NCBI GenBank assembly: GCA_963966185.1
Contig: CAWZYM010000077.1
Coordinates: 526,001-590,000, forward strand
Direction of reading: 5' to 3'
Source: Rhabditoides inermis
Taxonomy: Eukaryota; Nematoda; Chromadorea; Rhabditida; Rhabditidae
DNA: 64,000 nt
Part shown: one piece after another, positions 12,407-25,860 of the stretch
Numbering within the stretch: position 1 is the first letter of the stretch
Layout: the number at the start of each line of letters is the position of its first letter
The notes under the pieces: model-generated
What the model saw: the letters and a program-made list of their open reading frames with translations, nothing else
Database searches by the model: none
Told to the model about the DNA's origin: nothing
Made by a program: the position numbers and the translations under genes

Positions 12407-14635
12407 GTGCTGCAAACAAACTGGAAAGCGGGTTGGTGAAACTGACTTCTTTATTTTTTTCGCGCAGCACTGTTCTGAATATGCTTGTATTTTGCATTTC
12501 AAATGAATTTTCCAATCCAGTACAACAAAGTAAGCATAATTTGCATGTCAGGGAGATAGAATAGAGTGCTGCAAACAAACTGGAAAGCGGGTTGGTGAAA
12601 CTGACTTCTTTATTTTATTCACGAAGCACTGTTCTGAATATGCTTGTATTTTGCATTTCAAATGAATTTTCCAATCTAGTACAATAAAGTAAGCATAATT
12701 TGCATGTCAGGGAGATAGAATAGAGTGCTGCAAACAAACTGGAAAGCGGGTTGGTGAAACTGACTTCTTTATTTTATTCGCGCAGCACTGTTCTGAATAT
12801 GCTTGTATTTTGCATTTCAAATGATGTTTCCAATCCAGTACGACAAAGTAAGCATAATTTGCATGTCAGGGAGATAGAATAGAGTGCTGCGAACAAACTG
12901 GAAAGCGGCTTGGTGAAACTGACTTCTTTATTTTATTCACGCAGCTCTGTTCTGAATATGCTTGTATTTTGCATTTCAACTGATTTTTCCAATCCAGTAC
13001 GACAAATAAAGCATAATTTGCATGTGAGGGAGATAGAATAGAGTGCTGAAAACAAACTGGAAAGCGGGTTGGTGAAACTGACTTCTTTATTTTATTCGCG
13101 CAGCACTGTTCTGAGTAGGCTTGTTTTTTGCATTTCAACTGATTTTTCCAATCCAGTACAACAAAGTAAGCATAATTTGCATGTCAGGGAGATAGAATAG
13201 AGTGCTGCAAACAAACTGGAAAGCGGGTTGGTGAAACTGACTTCTTTATTTTATTCACGCAGCTCTGTTCTGAATATGCTTGTATTTTGCATTTCAACTG
13301 ATTTTTCCAATCCAGTACGACAAATAAAGCATAATTTGCATGTGAGGGAGATAGAATAGAGTGCTGCAAACAAACTGGAAAGCGGGTTGGTGAAACTGAC
13401 TTCTTTATTTTATTCGCGCAGCACTGTTCTGAATATGCTTGTATTTTGCATTTCAAATGAATTTTCCAATCCAGTACAACAAAGTAAGCATAATTTGCAT
13501 GTCAGGGAGATAGAATAGAGTGCTGCAAACAAACTGGAAAGCGGGTTGGTGAAACTGACTTCTTTATTTTATTCGCGCAGCACTGTTCTGAGTAGGCTTG
13601 TTTTTTGCATTTCAACTGATTTTTCCAATCCAGTACAACAAAGTAAGCATAATTTGCATGTCAGGGAGATAGAACAGAGTGCTGCAAACAAACTGGAAAG
13701 CGGGTTGGTGAAACTGACTTCTTTATTTTATTCGCGCAGCACTGTTATGAGTAGGCTTGTTTTTTGCATTTCAACTGATTTTTCCAATCCAGTACAACCA
13801 AGTAAGCATAATTTGCATGTCAGGGAGAGAGAATAGAGTGCTGCAAACAAACTGGAAAGCGGGTTGGTGAAACTGACTTCTTTATTTTATTCGCGCAGCA
13901 CTGTTCTGAATATGCTTGTATTTTGCATTTCAAATGAATTTTCCAATCCAGTACAACAAAGTAAGCAAAATTTGCATGTCAGGGAGATAGAATAGAGTGC
14001 TGCAAACAAACTGGTAATCGGGTTGGTGAAACTGACTTCTTTATTTTATTCGCGCAGCACTGTTATGCTTGTATTTTGCATTTCAAATGAATTTTCCAAT
14101 CCAGTACAACAAAGTAAGCATAATTTGCATGTCAGGGAGATAGAATAGAGTGCTGCAAACAAACTGGAAAGCGGGTTGGTGAAACTGACTTCTTTATTTT
14201 ATTCACGCAGCTCTGTTCTGAATATGCTTGTATTTTGCATTTCAACTGATTTTTCCAATCCAGTACGACAAATAAAGCATAATTTGCATGTGAGGGAGAT
14301 AGAATAGAGTGCTGAAAACAAACTGGAAAGCGGGTTGGTGAAACTGACTTCTTTATTTTATTCGCGCAGCACTGTTCTGAGTAGGCTTGTTTTTTGCATT
14401 TCAACTGATTTTTCCAATCCAGTACAACAAAGTAAGCATAATTTGCATGTCAGGGAGATAGAATAGAGTGCTGCAAACAAACTGGAAAGCGGGTTGGTGA
14501 AACTGACTTCTTTATTTTATTCGCGCAGCACTGTTCTGAATATGCTTGTATTTTGCATTTCAAATGAATTTTCCAATCCAGTACAACAAAGTAAGCATAA
14601 TTTGCATGTCAGGGAGATAGAATAGAGTGCTGCAA
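12407..14635 (+). repeat. Satellite segment between element A copies 2 and 3 (14 monomers)
   Basis: Satellite only. The A2-to-A3 distance of 2635 bp equals 14 monomers (2226) plus 415 minus 6. The -6 is the CTGAAT deletion at about 14064. The first monomer after the element has the private form TTATTTTTTTCGCG, shared only with the monomer after copy 3. The next carries CACGAAGCAC, also seen near 15255 and 17806. Confidence 0.93.
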
Positions 14636-15041
14636 TAGGGACCCCAAACGAAATTTGAGATTTCGAAATTTCGTTATCATTTTATCATGATAATATTACA
14701 TCAGTTATGTAGTTTCGAAAGATATATAGATGTTGTATGCTTACTCGATACACGCGCCGCCATTCCGCGCCAAGCGCGCGCACCGGAGCGCGCGCTTTCA
14801 ATGGGGCAATGCGACAGAGAGGGTGCCCCAATCAACGGGAATAATGACGTCATAATGTAGATTAATCGATAATTCATATTAATACCGCGAATACTATGCT
14901 TTGAATTGAGTATGGTTGCAATCAGAATATTCGTCCGGAACTTTCTAGACTAATTAGATCGCATAGTTTGTCCAGTATTGATAAGTTGATAACGATGACG
15001 GGATTTCGCCCGGAGCGCACAAATGTTTGTTGGGGTCCCTA
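14636..15041. mobile_element. Element A copy 3 (406 bp)
   Basis: Same ends, length, orientation and 9-bp duplication (14627-14635 and 15042-15050) as copies 1 and 2. It lies inside the 2635-bp tandem duplication, which explains its origin without a new insertion. Confidence 0.9.
14845..14852. promoter_or_regulatory. TGACGTCA palindrome (CRE-type motif), element A copy 3
   Basis: Exact 8-bp motif at the same offset as in copies 1 and 2. Motif only. Confidence 0.35.
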
Positions 15042-18000
15042 GTGCTGCAAACAAACTGGAAAGCGGGTTGGTGAAACTGACTTCTTTATTTTTTTCGCGC
15101 AGCACTGTTCTGAATATGCTTGTATTTTGCATTTCAAATGAATTTTCCAATCCAGTACAACAAAGTAAGCATAATTTGCATGTCAGGGAGATAGAATAGA
15201 GTGCTGCAAACAAACTGGAAAGCGGGTTGGTGAAACTGACTTCTTTATTTTATTCACGAAGCACTGTTCTGAATATGCTTGTATTTTGCATTTCAAATGA
15301 ATTTTCCAATCTAGTACAATAAAGTAAGCATAATTTGCATGTCAGGGAGATAGAATAGAGTGCTGCAAACAAACTGGAAAGCGGGTTGGTGAAACTGACT
15401 TCTTTATTTTATTCGCGCAGCACTGTTCTGAATATGCTTGTATTTTGCATTTCAAATGATGTTTCCAATCCAGTACGACAAAGTAAGCATAATTTGCATG
15501 TCAGGGAGATAGAATAGAGTGCTGCGAACAAACTGGAAAGCGGCTTGGTGAAACTGACTTCTTTATTTTATTCACGCAGCTCTGTTCTGAATATGCTTGT
15601 ATTTTGCATTTCAACTGATTTTTCCAATCCAGTACGACAAATAAAGCATAATTTGCATGTGAGGGAGATAGAATAGAGTGCTGAAAACAAACTGGAAAGC
15701 GGGTTGGTGAAACTGACTTCTTTATTTTATTCGCGCAGCACTGTTCTGAGTAGGCTTGTTTTTTGCATTTCAACTGATTTTTCCAATCCAGTACAACAAA
15801 GTAAGCATAATTTGCATGTCAGGGAGATAGAATAGAGTGCTGCAAACAAACTGGAAAGCGGGTTGGTGAAACTGACTTCTTTATTTTATTCACGCAGCTC
15901 TGTTCTGAATATGCTTGTATTTTGCATTTCAACTGATTTTTCCAATCCAGTACGACAAATAAAGCATAATTTGCATGTGAGGGAGATAGAATAGAGTGCT
16001 GCAAACAAACTGGAAAGCGGGTTGGTGAAACTGACTTCTTTATTTTATTCGCGCAGCACTGTTCTGAATATGCTTGTATTTTGCATTTCAAATGATGTTT
16101 CCAATCCAGTACGACAAAGTAAGCATAATTTGCATGTCAGGGAGATAGAATAGAGTGCTGCAAACAAACTGGAAAGCGGGTTGGTGAAACTGACTTCTTT
16201 ATTTTATTCGCGCAGCTCTGTTCTGAATATGCTTGTATTTTGCATTTCAAATGATGTTTCCAATCCAGTACAATAAAGTAAGCAAAATTTGCATGTCAGG
16301 GAGATAGAATAGAGTGCTGCAAACAAACTGGAAAGCGGGTTGGTGAAACTGACTTCTTTATTTTATTCGCGCAGCACTGTTCTGAGTAGGCTTGTTTTTT
16401 GCATTTCAACTGATTTTTCCAATCCAGTACAACAAAGTAAGCATAATTTGCATGTCAGGGAGATAGAATAGAGTGCTGCAAACAAACTGGAAAGCGGGTT
16501 GGTGAAACTGACTTCTTTATTTTATTCGCGCAGCACTGTTCTGAGTAGGCCTTTTTTTTGCATTTCAACTGATTTTTCCAATCCAGTACAACAAAGTAAG
16601 CATAATTTGCATGTCAGGGAGATAGAACAGAGTGCTGCAAACAAACTGGAAAGCGGGTTGGTGAAACTGACTTCTTTATTTTATTCGCGCAGCACTGTTC
16701 TGAGTAGGCTTGTTTTTTGCATTTCAACTGATTTTTCCAATCCAGTACAACCAAGTAAGCATAATTTGCATGTCAGGGAGATAGAATAGAGTGCTGCAAA
16801 CAAACTGGAAAGCGGGTTGGTGAAACTGACTTCTTTATTTTATTCACGCAGCTCTGTTCTGAATATGCTTGTATTTTGCATTTCAACTGATTTTTCCAAT
16901 CCAGTACGACAAATAAAGCATAATTTGCATGTGAGGGAGATAGAATAGAGTGCTGAAAACAAACTGGAAAGCGGGTTGGTGAAACTGACTTCTTTATTTT
17001 ATTCGCGCAGCACTGTTCTGAGTAGGCTTGTTTTTTGCATTTCAACTGATTTTTCCAATCCAGTACAACAAAGTAAGCATAATTTGCATGTCAGGGAGAT
17101 AGAATAGAGTGCTGCAAACAAACTGGAAAGCGGGTTGGTGAAACTGACTTCTTTATTTTATTCGCGCAGCACTGTTCTGAATATGCTTGTATTTTGCATT
17201 TCAAATGAATTTTCCAATCCAGTACAACAAAGTAAGCATAATTTGCATGTCAGGGAGATAGAATAGAGTGCTGCAAACAAACTGGAAAGCGGGTTGGTGG
17301 AACTGACTTCTTTATTTTATTCACGCAGCACTGTTCTGAATATGCTTGTATTTTGGATTTTGCATTTCAAATGAATTTTCCAATCTAGTACAATAAAGTA
17401 AGCATAATTTGCATGTCAGGGAGATAGAATAGAGTGCTGCAAACAAACTGGAAAGCGGGTTGGTGAAACTGACTTCTTTATTTTATTCGCGCAGCACTGT
17501 TCTGAATATGCTTGTATTTTGCATTTCAAATGAATTTTCCAATCCAGTACAACAAAGTAAGCATAATTTGCATGTCAGGGAGATAGAATAGAGTGCTGCA
17601 AACAAACTGGAAAGCGGGTTGGTGAAACTGACTTCTTTATTTTATTCACGCAGCACTGTTCTGAATATGCTTGTATTTTGCATTTCAAATGAATTTTCCA
17701 ATCTAGTACAATAAAGTAAGCATAATTTGCATGTCAGGGAGATAGAATAGAGTGCTGCAAACAAACTGGAAAGCGGGTTGGTGAAACTGACTTCTTTATT
17801 TTATTCACGAAGCACTGTTCTGAATATGCTTGTATTTTGCATTTCAAATGAATTTTCCAATCTAGTACAATAAAGTAAGCATAATTTGCATGTCAGGGAG
17901 ATAGAATAGAGTGCTGCAAACAAACTGGAAAGCGGGTTGGTGAAACTGACTTCTTTATTTTATTCGCGCAGCACTGTTCTGAATATGCTTGTATTTTGCA

Positions 18001-21000
18001 TTTCAAATGATGTTTCCAATCCAGTACGACAAAGTAAGCATAATTTGCATGTCAGGGAGATAGAATAGAGTGCTGCGAACAAACTGGAAAGCGGCTTGGT
18101 GAAACTGACTTCTTTATTTTATTCACGCAGCTCTGTTCTGAATATGCTTGTATTTTGCATTTCAACTGATTTTTCCAATCCAGTACGACAAATAAAGCAT
18201 AATTTGCATGTGAGGGAGATAGAATAGAGTGCTGAAAACAAACTGGAAAGCGGGTTGGTGAAACTGACTTCTTTATTTTATTCGCGCAGCACTGTTCTGA
18301 GTAGGCTTGTTTTTTGCATTTCAACTGATTTTTCCAATCCAGTACAACAAAGTAAGCATAATTTGCATGTCAGGGAGATAGAATAGAGTGCTGCAAACAA
18401 ACTGGAAAGCGGGTTGGTGAAACTGACTTCTTTATTTTATTCACGCAGCTCTGTTCTGAATATGCTTGTATTTTGCATTTCAACTGATTTTTCCAATCCA
18501 GTACGACAAATAAAGCATAATTTGCATGTGAGGGAGATAGAATAGAGTGCTGCAAACAAACTGGAAAGCGGGTTGGTGAAACTGACTTCTTTATTTTATT
18601 CGCGCAGCACTGTTCTGAATATGCTTGTATTTTGCATTTCAAATGATGTTTCCAATCCAGTACGACAAAGTAAGCATAATTTGCATGTCAGGGAGATAGA
18701 ATAGAGTGCTGCAAACAAACTGGAAAGCGGGTTGGTGAAACTGACTTCTTTATTTTATTCGCGCAGCACTGTTCTGAATATGCTTGTATTTTGCATTTCA
18801 AATGATGTTTCCAATCCAGTACAATAAAGTAAGCAAAATTTGCATGTCAGGGAGATAGAATAGAGTGCTGCAAACAAACTGGAAAGCGGGTTGGTGAAAC
18901 TGACTTCTTTATTTTATTCGCGCAGCACTGTTCTGAGTAGGCTTGTTTTTTGCATTTCAACTGATTTTTCCAATCCAGTACAACAAAGTAAGCATAATTT
19001 GCATGTCAGGGAGATAGAATAGAGTGCTGCAAACAAACTGGAAAGCGGGTTGGTGAAACTGACTTCTTTATTTTATTCGCGCAGCACTGTTCTGAGTAGG
19101 CCTTTTTTTTTGCATTTCAACTGATTTTTCCAATCCAGTACAACAAAGTAAGCATAATTTGCATGTCAGGGAGATAGAACAGAGTGCTGCAAACAAACTG
19201 GAAAGCGGGTTGGTGAAACTGACTTCTTTATTTTATTCGCGCAGCACTGTTCTGAGTAGGCTTGTTTTTTGCATTTCAACTGATTTTTCCAATCCAGTAC
19301 AACCAAGTAAGCATAATTTGCATGTCAGGGAGATAGAATAGAGTGCTGCAAACAAACTGGAAAGCGGGTTGGTGAAACTGACTTCTTTATTTTATTCACG
19401 CAGCTCTGTTCTGAATATGCTTGTATTTTGCATTTCAACTGATTTTTCCAATCCAGTACGACAAATAAAGCATAATTTGCATGTGAGGGAGATAGAATAG
19501 AGTGCTGAAAACAAACTGGAAAGCGGGTTGGTGAAACTGACTTCTTTATTTTATTCGCGCAGCACTGTTCTGAGTAGGCTTGTTTTTTGCATTTCAACTG
19601 ATTTTTCCAATCCAGTACAACAAAGTAAGCATAATTTGCATGTCAGGGAGATAGAATAGAGTGCTGCAAACAAACTGGAAAGCGGGTTGGTGAAACTGAC
19701 TTCTTTATTTTATTCACGCAGCACTGTTCTGAATATGCTTGTATTTTGGATTTTGCATTTCAAATGAATTTTCCAATCTAGTACAATAAAGTAAGCATAA
19801 TTTGCATGTCAGGGAGATAGAATAGAGTGCTGCAAACAAACTGGAAAGCGGGTTGGTGAAACTGACTTCTTTATTTTATTCGCGCAGCACTGTTCTGAAT
19901 ATGCTTGTATTTTGCATTTCAAATGAATTTTCCAATCCAGTACAACAAAGTAAGCATAATTTGCATGTCAGGGAGATAGAATAGAGTGCTGCAAACAAAC
20001 TGGAAAGCGGGTTGGTGAAACTGACTTCTTTATTTTATTCACGCAGCACTGTTCTGAATATGCTTGTATTTTGCATTTCAAATGAATTTTCCAATCTAGT
20101 ACAATAAAGTAAGCATAATTTGCATGTCAGGGAGATAGAATAGAGTGCTGCAAACAAACTGGAAAGCGGGTTGGTGAAACTGACTTCTTTATTTTATTCG
20201 CGCAGCACTGTTCTGAATATGCTTGTATTTTGCATTTCAAATGATGTTTCCAATCCAGTACGACAAAGTAAGCATAATTTGCATGTCAGGGAGATAGAAT
20301 AGAGTGCTGCGAACAAACTGGAAAGCGGCTTGGTGAAACTGACTTCTTTATTTTATTCACGCAGCTCTGTTCTGAATATGCTTGTATTTTGCATTTCAAC
20401 TGATTTTTCCAATCCAGTACGACAAATAAAGCATAATTTGCATGTGAGGGAGATAGAATAGAGTGCTGAAAACAAACTGGAAAGCGGGTTGGTGAAACTG
20501 ACTTCTTTATTTTATTCGCGCAGCACTGTTCTGAGTAGGCTTGTTTTTTGCATTTCAACTGATTTTTCCAATCCAGTACAACAAAGTAAGCATAATTTGC
20601 ATGTCAGGGAGATAGAATAGAGTGCTGCAAACAAACTGGAAAGCGGGTTGGTGAAACTGACTTCTTTATTTTATTCGCGCAGCACTGTTCTGAATATGCT
20701 TGTATTTTGCATTTCAAATGAATTTTCCAATCCAGTACAACAAAGTAAGCATAATTTTCATGTCAGGGAGATAGAATAGAGTGCTGCAAACAAACTGGAA
20801 AGCGGGTTGGTGAAACTGACTTCTTTATTTTATTCACGCAGCACTGTTCTGAATATGCTTGTATTTTGCATTTCAAATGAATTTTCCAATCTAGTACAAT
20901 AAAGTAAGCATAATTTGCATGTCAGGGAGATAGAATAGAGTGCTGCAAACAAACTGGAAAGCGGGTTGGTGAAACTGACTTCTTTATTTTATTCGCGCAG

Positions 21001-24000
21001 CACTGTTCTGAATATGCTTGTATTTTGCATTTCAAATGATGTTTCCAATCCAGTACGACAAAGTAAGCATAATTTGCATGTCAGGGAGATAGAATAGAGT
21101 GCTGCAAACAAACTGGAAAGCGGGTTGGTGAAACTGACTTCTTTATTTTATTCGCGCAGCACTGTTCTGAATATGCTTGTATTTTGCATTTCAAATGATG
21201 TTTCCAATCCAGTACGACAAAGTAAGCATAATTTGCATGTCAGGGAGATAGAATAGAGTGCTGCAAACAAACTGGAAAGCGGGTTGGTGAAACTGACTTC
21301 TTTATTTTATTCGCGCAGCACTGTTCTGAATATGCTTGTATTTTGCATTTCAAATGATGTTTCCAATCCAGTACGACAAAGTAAGCATAATTTGCATGTC
21401 AGGGAGATAGAATAGAGTGCTGCAAACAAACTGGAAAGCGGGTTGGTGAAACTGACTTCTTTATTTTATTCGCGCAGCACTGTTCTGAATATGCTTGTAT
21501 TTTGCATTTCAAATGATGTTTCCAATCCAGTACGACAAAGTAAGCATAATTTGCATGTCAGGGAGATAGACGAGAGTGCTGCAAACAAACTGGAAAGCGG
21601 GTTGGTGAAACTGACTTCTTTATTTTATTCGCGCAGCACTGTTCTGAATATGCTTGTATTTTGCATTTCAAATGAATTTTCCAATCCAGTACAATAAAGT
21701 AAGCATAATTTGCATGTCAGGGAGATAGAATAGAGTGCTGCGAACAAACTGGAAAGCGGCTTGGTGAAACTGACTTCTTTATTTAATTCACGCAGCACTG
21801 TTCTGAATATGCTTGTATTTTGCATTTCAAATGAATTTTCCAATCCAGTACGACAAAGTAAGCATAATTTGCATGTCAGGGAGATAGAATAGAGTGCTGC
21901 GAACAAACTGGAAAGCGGCTTGGTGAAACTGACTTCTTTATTTTATTCACGCAGCTCTGTTCTGAATATGCTTGTATTTTGCATTTCAACTGATTTTTCC
22001 AATCCAGTACGACAAATAAAGCATAATTTGCATGTGAGGGAGATAGAATAGAGTGCTGAAAACAAACTGGAAAGCGGGTTGGTGAAACTGACTTCTTTAT
22101 TTTATTCGCGCAGCACTGTTCTGAGTAGGCTTGTTTTTTGCATTTCAACTGATTTTTCCAATCCAGTACAACAAAGTAAGCATAATTTGCATGTCAGGGA
22201 GATAGAATAGAGTGCTGCAAACAAACTGGAAAGCGGGTTGGTGAAACTGACTTCTTTATTTTATTCGCGCAGCACTGTTCTGAATATGCTTGTATTTTGC
22301 ATTTCAAATGAATTTTCCAATCCAGTACAACAAAGTAAGCATAATTTGCATGTCAGGGAGATAGAATAGAGTGCTGCAAACAAACTGGAAAGCGGGTTGG
22401 TGGAACTGACTTCTTTATTTTATTCACGCAGCACTGTTCTGAATATGCTTGTATTTTGCATTTCAAATGAATTTTCCAATCTAGTACAATAAAGTAAGCA
22501 TAATTTGCATGTCAGGGAGATAGAATAGAGTGCTGCAAACAAACTGGAAAGCGGGTTGGTGAAACTGACTTCTTTATTTTATTCGCGCAGCACTGTTCTG
22601 AATATGCTTGTATTTTGCATTTCAAATGAATTTTCCAATCCAGTACAACAAAGTAAGCATAATTTGCATGTCAGGGAGATAGAATAGAGTGCTGCAAACA
22701 AACTGGAAAGCGGGTTGGTGAAACTGACTTCTTTATTTTATTCACGCAGCACTGTTCTGAATATGCTTGTATTTTGCATTTCAAATGAATTTTCCAATCT
22801 AGTACAATAAAGTAAGCATAATTTGCATGTCAGGGAGATAGAATAGAGTGCTGCAAACAAACTGGAAAGCGGGTTGGTGAAACTGACTTCTTTATTTTAT
22901 TCGCGCAGCACTGTTCTGAATATGCTTGTATTTTGCATTTCAAATGATGTTTCCAATCCAGTACGACAAAGTAAGCATAATTTGCATGTCAGGGAGATAG
23001 AATAGAGTGCTGCAAACAAACTGGAAAGCGGGTTGGTGAAACTGACTTCTTTATTTTATTCGCGCAGCACTGTTCTGAATATGCTTGTATTTTGCATTTC
23101 AAATGAATTTTCCAATCCAGTACAATAAAGTAAGCATAATTTGCACGTCAGGGAGATAGAAAAGAGTGCTGCAAACAAACTGGAAAGCGGGTTGGTGAAA
23201 CTGATTTCTTTATTTTATTCGCGCAGCACTGTTCTGAATATGCTTGTATTTTGCATTTCAAATGATGTTTCCAATCCAGTACGACAAAGTAAGCATACTT
23301 TGCATGTCAGGGAGATAGAATAGAGTGCTGCGAACAAACTGGAAAGCGGCTTGGTGAAACTGACTTCTTTATTTTATTCACGCAGCACTGTTCTGAATAT
23401 GCTTGTATTTTGCATTTCAAATGAATTTTTCAATCCAGTACAATAATGTAAGCAAAATTTGCATGTCAGGGAGATAGAATAGAGTGCTGCAAACAAACTG
23501 GAAAGCGGGTTGGTGAAACTGATTTCTTTATTTTATTCGCGCAGCACTGTTCTGAATATGCTTGTATTTTGCATTTCAAATGAATTTTCCAATCCAGTAC
23601 AACAAAGTAAGCATAATTTGCATGTCAGGGAGATAGAATAGAGTGCTGCAAACAAACTGGAAAGCGGGTTGGTGAAACTGACTTCTTTATTTTATTCGCG
23701 CAGCACTGTTCTTGAATATGCTTGTATTTTGCATTTCAAATGAATTTTTCAATCCAGTACAATAAAGTAAGCAAAATTTGCATGTCAGGGAGATAGAAAA
23801 GAGTGCTGCAAACAAACTGGAAAGCGGGTTGGTGAAACTGATTTCTTTATTTTATTCGCGCAGCACTGTTCTGAATATGCTTGTATTTTGCATTTCAAAT
23901 GAATTTTCCAATCCAGTACAACAAAGTAAGCATAATTTGCATGTCAGGGAGATAGAATAGAGTGCTGCAAACAAACTGGAAAACGGGTTGGTGAAACTGA

Positions 24001-25860
24001 CTTCTTTATTTTATTCACGCAGCACTGTTCTGAATATGCTTGTATTTTGCATTTCAAATGAATTTTCCAATCCAGTACAATAAAGTAAGCATAATTTGCA
24101 TGTCAGGGAGATAGAATAGAGTGCTGCAAACAAACTGGAAAGCGGGTTGGTGAAACTGACTTCTTTATTTTATTCACGCAGCACTGTTCTGAATATTCTT
24201 GTATTTTGCATTTCAAATGAATTTTTCAATCCAGTACAATAAAGTAAGCAAAGTTTGCATGTCAGGGAGATAGAATAGAGTGCTGCAAACAAACTGGAAA
24301 GCGGGTTGGTGAAACTGACTTCTTTATTTTATTCGCGCAGCACTGTTCTGAATATGCTTGTATTTTGCATTTCAAATGAATTTTTCAATCCAGTACAATA
24401 AAGTAAGCAAAATTTGCATGTCAGGGAGATAGAAAAGAGTGCTGCAAACAAACTGGAAAGCGGGTTGGTGAAACTGATTTCTTTATTTTATTCGCGCAGC
24501 ACTGTTCTGAATATGCTTGTATTTTGCATTTCAAATGAATTTTCCAATCCAGTACAACAAAGTAAGCATAATTTGCATGTCAGGGAGATAGAATAGAGTG
24601 CTGCAAACAAACTGGAAAGCGGGTTGGTGAAACTGACTTCTTTATTTTATTCACGCAGCACTGTTCTGAATATGCTTGTATTTTGCATTTCAAATGAATT
24701 TTCCAATCCAGTACAATAAAGTAAGCATAATTTGCATGTCAGGGAGATAGAATAGAGTGCTGCAAACAAACTGGAAAGCGGGTTGGTGAAACTGACTTCT
24801 TTATTTTATTCACGCAGCACTGTTCTGAATATTCTTGTATTTTGCATTTCAAATGAATTTTTCAATCCAGTACAATAAAGTAAGCAAAGTTTGCATGTCA
24901 GGGAGATAGAATAGAGTGCTGCAAACAAACTGGAAAGCGGGTTGGTGAAACTGATTTCTTTATTTTATTCGCGCAGCACTGTTCTGAATATGCTTGTATT
25001 TTGCATTTCAAATGAATTTTCCAATCCAGTACAACAAAGTAAGCATAATTTGCATGTCAGGGAGATAGAATAGAGTGCTGCAAACAAACTGGAAAGCGGG
25101 TTGGTGAAACTGACTTCTTTATTTTATTCACGCAGCACTGTTCTGAATATGCTTGTATTTTGCATTTCAAATGAATTTTCCAATCCAGTACAATAAAGTA
25201 AGCATAATTTGCATGTCAGGGAGATAGAATAGAGTGCTGCAAACAAACTGGAAAGCGGGTTGGTGAAACTGACTTCTTTATTTTATTCACGCAGCACTGT
25301 TCTGAATATGCTTGTATTTTGCATTTCAAATGAATTTTTCAATCCAGTACAATAAAGTAAGCAAATTTTGCATGTCAGGGAGATAGAATAGAGTGCTGCA
25401 AACAAACTGGAAAGCGGGTTGGTAAAACTGACTTCTTTATTTTATTCGCGCAGCACTGTTCTGAATATGCTTGTATTTTGCATTTCAAATGAATTTTTAA
25501 ATCCAGTACAACAAAGTAAGCAAAATTTGCATGTCAGGGAGATAGAATAGAGTGCTGCAAACAAACTGGAAAGCGGGTTGGTGAAACTGACTTCTTTATT
25601 TTATTCGCGCAGCACTGTTCTGAATATGCTTGTATTTTGCATTTCAAATGAATTTTCCAATCCAGTACAACAAAGTAAGCATAATTTGCATGTCAGGGAG
25701 ATAGAATAGAGTGCTGCAAACAAACTGGAAAGCGGGTTGGTGAAACTGACTTCTTTATTTTATTCACGCAGCGCTGTTCTGAATATGCTTGTATTTTGCA
25801 TTTCAACTGATTTTTCCAATCCAGTACGACAAATAAAGCATAATTTGCATGTCAGGGAGA
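15042..25860 (+). repeat. Satellite segment, left-type subfamilies (about 68 monomers)
   Basis: Uninterrupted satellite mixing the GAGTAGG/AACTGATTTTT form, the GATGTTTCC form and the CTAGTACAATAAAG form. A 7-bp insertion (GGATTTT) occurs near 17355 and again near 19748. Two monomers have an elongated T run after GTAGGCC (near 16550 and 19101). From about 21,100 four consecutive monomers share the GATGTTTCC + ACGACAAAG form, which suggests a recent local run. From about 23,400 the TTTTTCAAT and CAAAATTTG forms become common and alternate with cytosine-rich forms. Confidence 0.93.
15255..19713 (+). repeat. Segmental duplication with 2551/2552-bp offset
   Basis: About 15255-17160 matches about 17806-19713. 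The offset is 2551 bp, or 16 monomers (2544) plus the 7-bp insertion at 17355; it becomes 2552 after one extra T near 19101. The shared rare marker is CACGAAGCAC at 15255 and 17806. The match ends where CGCG (17162) faces CACG (19714). One internal difference seen is GCAGCTCTG near 16216 versus GCAGCACTG. Confidence 0.85.

Larger units (their letters stand above)
8520..12447 (+). repeat. Second copy of a higher-order unit (8519-bp offset from window start)
   Basis: Matches 1-3928 nearly base for base, including rare markers: CTTGTGTTTTG, the TTTGCA duplication (now 9110-9115), GGTAATCGGG, the 6-bp deletion (about 11429), and the whole of element A. Identity ends just right of the element, where this copy has TTATTTTTTTCG and the first has TTATTTTATTCG. 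The left limit of the first copy lies outside the window. This is segmental duplication, not an independent second transposition. Confidence 0.92.
10765..16094 (+). repeat. Tandem segmental duplication, 2635-bp offset, carrying element A
   Basis: Bases from about 10765 to 13459 match about 13400 to 16094 at a constant offset of 2635. On the left the match fails at GATTTC (10764) versus GACTTC. On the right it fails at AATGAATTTT (13460) versus AATGATGTTT (16095). The block includes element A and both flanks, so copy 3 arose by tandem duplication of copy 2's surroundings. The satellite landmarks and the element are in step throughout. Confidence 0.9.
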
